From Bradyrhizobium sp. CB1015 (GTDB lineage: Bacteria; Pseudomonadota; Alphaproteobacteria; Rhizobiales; Xanthobacteraceae), in the NCBI RefSeq assembly GCF_025200925.1, contig NZ_CP104174.1:7881001-7945000 (forward strand): 64,000 nt of DNA, written 5' to 3'. Made by a program: the position numbers and the translations under genes. This document shows positions 60,381 through 64,000 of this stretch, one piece after another; the stretch's first letter is position 1; every line of letters begins with the position of its first letter. A model generated the notes under the pieces. It ran no database searches, had not been told where the DNA came from, and worked only from the letters and a program-made list of their open reading frames with translations.

Positions 60381-61181
60381 ATGAAACTGTCTCAGGAGCA
60401 ATTGGAGTTCTTCCAGCGCGAGGGCTGGCTGTTCCTGCCCGAGCTGTTCAGCCAAGAGGAGGTCGACCTGCTCGGACGCGAGGCGGTCGCTATCTACGAC
60501 GCCAACCGGCCCGAAGTCTGGCGGGAGAAGAGCGGCGCGCCGCGCACGGCCTTTGCCGCGCATCTCTACAACGAGGCGTTCGCAATCCTCGGCGCCCATC
60601 CGCGCATGATCGAGCCGGTCGAGCAGGTGTTCGGCGAGCCCGTCTACATGCACCAGTTCAAGATCAACGCGAAATCGGCCTTCACCGGCGACGTCTGGCA
60701 ATGGCACCAGGATTACGGCACCTGGAAGCGCGACGACGGCATGCCGGAGCCGCGGGCGATGAACATCGCGATCTTCCTCGACGAGGTGATGCCGATCAAC
60801 GGCCCCTTGATGCTGGTGCCGCGCAGCCAGAATGCCGGCGATCTCGAGGCTTCGCACGACCTCGCCACCACCTCTTATCCACTGTGGACGCTGGACGAGG
60901 ACACGGTGACGCGCCTCGTCAAGCAGGGCGGCATCGTCGCGCCCACGGGCAAGCCGGGCGGCATGCTGATGTTCCACGGCAATCTCGTGCACGGATCGAG
61001 CGGCAACATCACGCCCTATCCGCGCAAGATCGTGTACCTGACGCTGAACGCCGTTTCGAACTACATCCGCACACCGACGCGGCCGGACTACATCGCGCAT
61101 CGCGATTTCACGCCGATCAAAACGGTGGACGATGACGCGCTGCTGCGGCTGGCACGGACACCGCGGCAGGCGGCGGAGTAG
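60381..61181 (+). CDS. Phytanoyl-CoA dioxygenase family protein (Fe(II)/2-oxoglutarate)
   Basis: 266-aa PhyH-like dioxygenase. The iron triad is WQWHQDYGTW (H-x-D) and the later His in MLMFHGNLVHGSSGNITPYP; the 2-oxoglutarate Arg is likely in PYPRKIVYLTLN. It hydroxylates a small organic substrate in the cytoplasm; relatives include ectoine and syringolide-type hydroxylases, so the substrate is open. Aggagg precedes ATG 60381. Directly under control of the GntR regulator, and followed by the homoserine-dehydrogenase-like gene. Confidence 0.92.
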   Translation: MKLSQEQLEFFQREGWLFLPELFSQEEVDLLGREAVAIYDANRPEVWREKSGAPRTAFAAHLYNEAFAILGAHPRMIEPVEQVFGEPVYMHQFKINAKSAFTGDVWQWHQDYGTWKRDDGMPEPRAMNIAIFLDEVMPINGPLMLVPRSQNAGDLEASHDLATTSYPLWTLDEDTVTRLVKQGGIVAPTGKPGGMLMFHGNLVHGSSGNITPYPRKIVYLTLNAVSNYIRTPTRPDYIAHRDFTPIKTVDDDALLRLARTPRQAAE

Positions 61182-61190
61182 ATTGCTTTC

Positions 61191-61243
61191 GTGCCCCGGA
61201 CGCAGCGCAGCGCTTCTTCAGCGGTGCGCTGCGTCCGGGACAC
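61191..61243. repeat. Intergenic hairpin with CGGACGCAGCGCA arms
   Basis: ccccggacgcagcgca is inverted at the right as tgcgctgcgtccggg, with a 15-nt loop. It lies between the dioxygenase and the NAD-binding gene. Confidence 0.7.
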
Positions 61244-61263
61244 GACACTTATCGGGTGACAAA

Positions 61264-62577
61264 ATGAACCTGTTCCGCCTCCTCCAGGCCCGCGCTAGCG
61301 CCGGCAAGCCCGTTCGCGTCGCGCTGATCGGCGCGGGCAAATTCGGCTCGATGTTCCTCGCACAGGTGCCGCACACGCCGGGGCTGGAGGTACCCATCAT
61401 CGTCGACATCGACCGCGAGCGCGCGCGCGAGGCCTGCCGCACCGTCGGCTGGGACGCCGAGCGCATCGCCGCAACTTTGTTCACCGATGACGGCGCGCGC
61501 GCCATCGCGCGCGGCGCCGTGGACGTAGTGGTCGAGGCGACCGGCAATCCCGCCGTCGGCATCCGCCATGCGCGCGCCGCGATCGCGGCGGGCAAGCATA
61601 TCGTGATGGTGAATGTCGAGGCCGACGTGCTGGCGGGCCCGCTGCTCGCCGAGGAAGCGCGCAAGGCGGGCGTGGTCTATTCGCTCGCTTATGGCGACCA
61701 GCCGGCACTGACCGCGGAGATGGTGGACTGGGCGCGGGCCACCGGCTTTCGCGTCGTTGCCGCCGGCAAGGGCACAAAGTACCTGCCGGCCTATCACGAC
61801 GTGACGCCCGACGGTGTCTGGCAGCATTACGGCCTGACCGCGGGCGAGGCGCAGTCGGCCGGCATGAATCCGCAGATGTTCAACTCCTTCCTCGACGGCA
61901 CCAAATCGGCGATCGAGATGGCCGCGATCGCCAATGCCTGCGGCCTCGACGTGCCCGCAGACGGCCTATCGTTTCCGCCCTGCGGCGTCGACGACCTGCC
62001 GCACATCCTACGGCCGCGCTCGCGCGGCGGCGTGCTGGAGCGATCCGGCCTCGTCGAAGTCGTCTCCTCGCTCGAACGCGACGGCCGGCCGGTGTTTCGC
62101 GACTTGCGCTGGGGCGTCTATGTCGTGCTGGAGGCACCGAACGACTATGCCGCCGACTGCTTCCGGCAATATGGCCTGAAGACCGATGCCAGCGGACGCT
62201 TCGCCGCCATGTACAAGCCCTATCATCTGATCGGGCTCGAGCTGAACATCTCGGTGCTGGCGGCCGCGCTGCGGGGCGAGCCGACCGGGCAGCCTTACGG
62301 CTTCCGCGGCGACGTCGCGGCTGTGGCCAAACGCAATTTGCACGCCGGGGAGATGCTGGACGGCGAAGGCGGCTACACGGTGTGGGGCAAGCTGTTACTG
62401 GCGGCCGCGAGCCTCAAGGCCGGCGCCCTGCCGATCGGACTCGCACACCGCGTGAAGCTGAAACATGACGTCGCCCATGGCGCGGTGGTGCGCTGGAGCG
62501 ATGTCGAATTCGATCCGGGGAACGAAACGGTGAAGGCCCGCAAGGCCATGGAGGCAGCGTTCGCAGCGCAGCATTGA
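61264..62577 (+). CDS. NAD(P)-dependent homoserine-dehydrogenase-like protein with SAF-type region
   Basis: 437 aa. N-terminal Rossmann domain: VRVALIGAGKFGSMFLAQVP, IVDIDRERAREACRTVGWDA, VVVEATGNPAVGIRHARAAI, GKHIVMVNVEADVLAGPLLA. It has homoserine-dehydrogenase-like topology in the middle (AYGDQPALTAEMVDWARATG, GKGTKYLPAYHDVTPDGVWQ). The C-terminal ~100 residues (AVAKRNLHAGEMLDGEGGYT, LPIGLAHRVKLKHDVAHGAV) look like an SAF domain (antifreeze/flagellar FlgA type), which binds small polyol or sugar acids. This domain pair occurs in oxidoreductases of sugar-acid routes. The exact reaction is unknown. ATG 61264. Confidence 0.85.
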   Translation: MNLFRLLQARASAGKPVRVALIGAGKFGSMFLAQVPHTPGLEVPIIVDIDRERAREACRTVGWDAERIAATLFTDDGARAIARGAVDVVVEATGNPAVGIRHARAAIAAGKHIVMVNVEADVLAGPLLAEEARKAGVVYSLAYGDQPALTAEMVDWARATGFRVVAAGKGTKYLPAYHDVTPDGVWQHYGLTAGEAQSAGMNPQMFNSFLDGTKSAIEMAAIANACGLDVPADGLSFPPCGVDDLPHILRPRSRGGVLERSGLVEVVSSLERDGRPVFRDLRWGVYVVLEAPNDYAADCFRQYGLKTDASGRFAAMYKPYHLIGLELNISVLAAALRGEPTGQPYGFRGDVAAVAKRNLHAGEMLDGEGGYTVWGKLLLAAASLKAGALPIGLAHRVKLKHDVAHGAVVRWSDVEFDPGNETVKARKAMEAAFAAQH

Positions 62578-62757
62578 TAGGCATTAGCGGTCACGCAACC
62601 AAAGTGCGCTTGATTTGCAGTTCCCCTTTGGTCATCCTGACCGCGATCCGGGAATACTGAATTTCGGACACCAAGAAACGTCGGCCACCGGCGAAGACCA
62701 AGCGGCGTCAAGACCGCGATCCCTCGTCGAGGACACGACATCACAGGAGGGAAGTGC

Positions 62758-63846
62758 ATGGAACGTCGTAAATTCCTGACGGCAGGTGGATTGGGCCTGG
62801 CCGCAACTGCTGTTGCCGCGCCGGCCGTCGCACAATCGATGCCCGAGGTGAAGTGGCGGCTCGCTGCAAGCTGGCCGAAATCTCTCGATACGCTCTATGG
62901 CGGCTGCGAATATTTCTGTAAGCGCGTCGCCGAGATCACCGACAACCGCTTCCAGATTCAGCCGTTCGCCGCGGGCGAGATCGTCCCGGGCCTGCAGGTG
63001 CTCGATGCGGTCTCGAACGGCACCGTCGAGATGGGCAACACTGCGCTGTATTACTATTGGGGCAAGAATCCCGCCTTCACGTTCGGCACGTCGCTGCCGT
63101 TTGGTCTCAACACGCGCCAGCACATCTCCTGGCTCCAATGGGGCGGCGGACAGGATCTCCTCAATGATCTCCTCAAGGAGCACAAGGCAATCGGCATCCC
63201 CACCGGCTCCACGGGCGCCCAGATGGGCGGCTGGTTCCGGAAGGAGATCAAGTCGATGGCCGATCTGCAGGGGCTGAAATTCCGCGTCGGCGGCTTCGCC
63301 GGCACGATCATCGCCAAGGTCGGCGGCGTACCGCAGCAGATCGCGGGCGGCGACATCTATCCCGCACTGGAGAAGGGCACGATCGATGCGGCCGAATGGG
63401 TCGGTCCCTATGACGACGAGAAGCTCGGCTTCGTGAAGGTCGCGAAGTACTATTACTATCCCGGCTGGTGGGAAGGCACCGGGCAGGGCCACAACATCAT
63501 GAACCTGGAGAAGTGGAACGCGTTGCCGAAGCACTACCAGGCCGCGGTCGAGAGCGCCTCGCGCGACACATTCACCTGGGTGACGGGCAAGTACGATGCC
63601 CTCAACCCGCCCGCGTTGAAGCGGCTGCTGGTCGCCGGCGCCATCCTCAAGCCGTTCCCACAGGAAGTGCTCGAAGGCTGCTATGGCGCGGCCAACGAGA
63701 TCTACGCCGATCTGGCCAAGAGCAATCCGCATTTCGGCAAAATGTATGCGAGCCTCACCGCGTTTCGCAGCGAGTCGCTCGCCTGGATGCAGGTGGCCGA
63801 GCTCAGCTTCGATACCTTCATGATGCGGATGCGGACGCGGACGTAA
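62758..63846 (+). CDS. TRAP transporter solute-binding protein (DctP family, Tat-exported)
   Basis: 362-aa periplasmic binding protein. Tat signal MERRKFLTAGGLGLAATAVA with the RR-x-F-L motif, cleavage near VAQS. Domain: VKWRLAASWPKSLDTLYGGC, LQVLDAVSNGTVEMGNTALY, GSTGAQMGGWFRKEIKSMAD, LKFRVGGFAGTIIAKVGGVP, the solute-binding Arg in the KFRVGG segment. TRAP-type ligands are usually carboxylates, here probably a sugar acid or oxo acid. Its DctQ/DctM permeases are not visible and may lie beyond the window. Ends in a strong terminator. Confidence 0.93.
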   Translation: MERRKFLTAGGLGLAATAVAAPAVAQSMPEVKWRLAASWPKSLDTLYGGCEYFCKRVAEITDNRFQIQPFAAGEIVPGLQVLDAVSNGTVEMGNTALYYYWGKNPAFTFGTSLPFGLNTRQHISWLQWGGGQDLLNDLLKEHKAIGIPTGSTGAQMGGWFRKEIKSMADLQGLKFRVGGFAGTIIAKVGGVPQQIAGGDIYPALEKGTIDAAEWVGPYDDEKLGFVKVAKYYYYPGWWEGTGQGHNIMNLEKWNALPKHYQAAVESASRDTFTWVTGKYDALNPPALKRLLVAGAILKPFPQEVLEGCYGAANEIYADLAKSNPHFGKMYASLTAFRSESLAWMQVAELSFDTFMMRMRTRT

Positions 63847-63879
63847 GCTGACGACGGTTCGCAGCGCTTGAAACGACGA

Positions 63880-63909
63880 AAGCCCCGGAGATGTCTCCGG
63901 GGCTTTTTT
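63880..63909 (+). terminator. Rho-independent terminator after the TRAP SBP gene
   Basis: Stem aagccccggaga / tctccggggctt (63880-63891 / 63894-63905) with a 2-nt loop and a run of T ending at 63909. About 34 bp after the stop codon, so dctP-like transcripts end here unless antiterminated. Confidence 0.9.
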
Positions 63910-63939
63910 GTTTGGCGATGAACGGGCCGCGCCGGAAGT

Positions 63940-64000
63940 GTCATCGCCCGGCTTCGACCGGGCGATCCAGTATTGCAGCGGCAGTCATGAAAGAGCTCGC
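63940..64000. repeat. Hairpin cgcccggcttcgaccgggcg and start of a further repeat
   Basis: gtcatcgcccgg followed by a near-perfect inverted ccgggcgat, as in a family C-like element. The right end is cut by the window edge. Confidence 0.6.

Overview
The window is G+C-rich chromosomal DNA that most resembles a Bradyrhizobium (Alphaproteobacteria, Rhizobiales/Hyphomicrobiales). The evidence is a membrane-bound ferritin/iron-exporter gene (mbfA-like) with a perfect Irr-type iron control element upstream, many dispersed palindromic intergenic repeats, and a dense load of catabolic enzymes, acyl-CoA metabolism genes and solute transporters. The genus is an inference; no 16S or ribosomal gene is present. 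The only structural RNA seen is an initiator tRNA-fMet.

Layout. 1-2427: the start of an outer-membrane two-partner-secretion transporter (ShlB/FhaC type, running off the left edge) and an AraC regulator. 2819-5721: a short block of redox genes (HxlR regulator, NAD(P)-binding protein, azoreductase, DsbA/FrnE-like protein) lies between a 12-bp copy of the tRNA-fMet 3' end and the intact tRNA-fMet, which looks like a small tRNA-targeted insertion. 6129-15317: GMC oxidoreductase, two SDRs, a DUF3775 protein, then a co-oriented degradative run (metallo-beta-lactamase-fold hydrolase, FAA hydrolase, GST, a second MBL hydrolase, epoxide-hydrolase-like protein). 15347-19580: ICE plus mbfA, an amidase and a polytopic GT-C-like membrane protein. 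19590-24445: Zn alcohol dehydrogenase, AidB-like acyl-CoA dehydrogenase, an SDR and an enoyl-CoA hydratase. 24707-32861: GNAT, DUF1127, LysR, a Rieske ferredoxin with two amidohydrolases, a CinA-domain protein, a DUF1488-like protein, a secreted TPR protein and AMP nucleosidase.

33024-36117 encodes the ABC and HlyD parts of a type I secretion system. 36740-44334 is a minus-strand operon for a peptide/opine-type ABC transporter (SBP, two permeases, two ATPases). A DUF4089 (AtzG-like) protein and an amidase are inserted between the two ATPase genes and joined by ATGA overlaps. A second, paralogous SBP is divergent at 44533. 46196-56918 is an acyl-CoA catabolic region: three acyl-CoA dehydrogenases (two in tandem duplication), a feruloyl-CoA-synthase-like ligase, a deleted enoyl-CoA hydratase remnant, an SDR and a TetR regulator on the minus strand, with a divergent thiolase and a second acyl-CoA ligase.

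57098-63846 holds ogt, two tandem alpha/beta hydrolases, an FCD-type GntR regulator with a perfect 20-bp palindrome 30 bp before its start, a PhyH-type dioxygenase, a homoserine-dehydrogenase-like/SAF-type protein and a Tat-exported TRAP-type binding protein. The gaps contain at least five families of palindromic repeats. I found no CRISPR array, insertion sequence, integrase or prophage. The observations most worth following are the tRNA-fMet-flanked block, the AtzG-like/amidase insertion in the ABC operon, the deleted hydratase, and the dioxygenase/SAF-protein/TRAP cluster.
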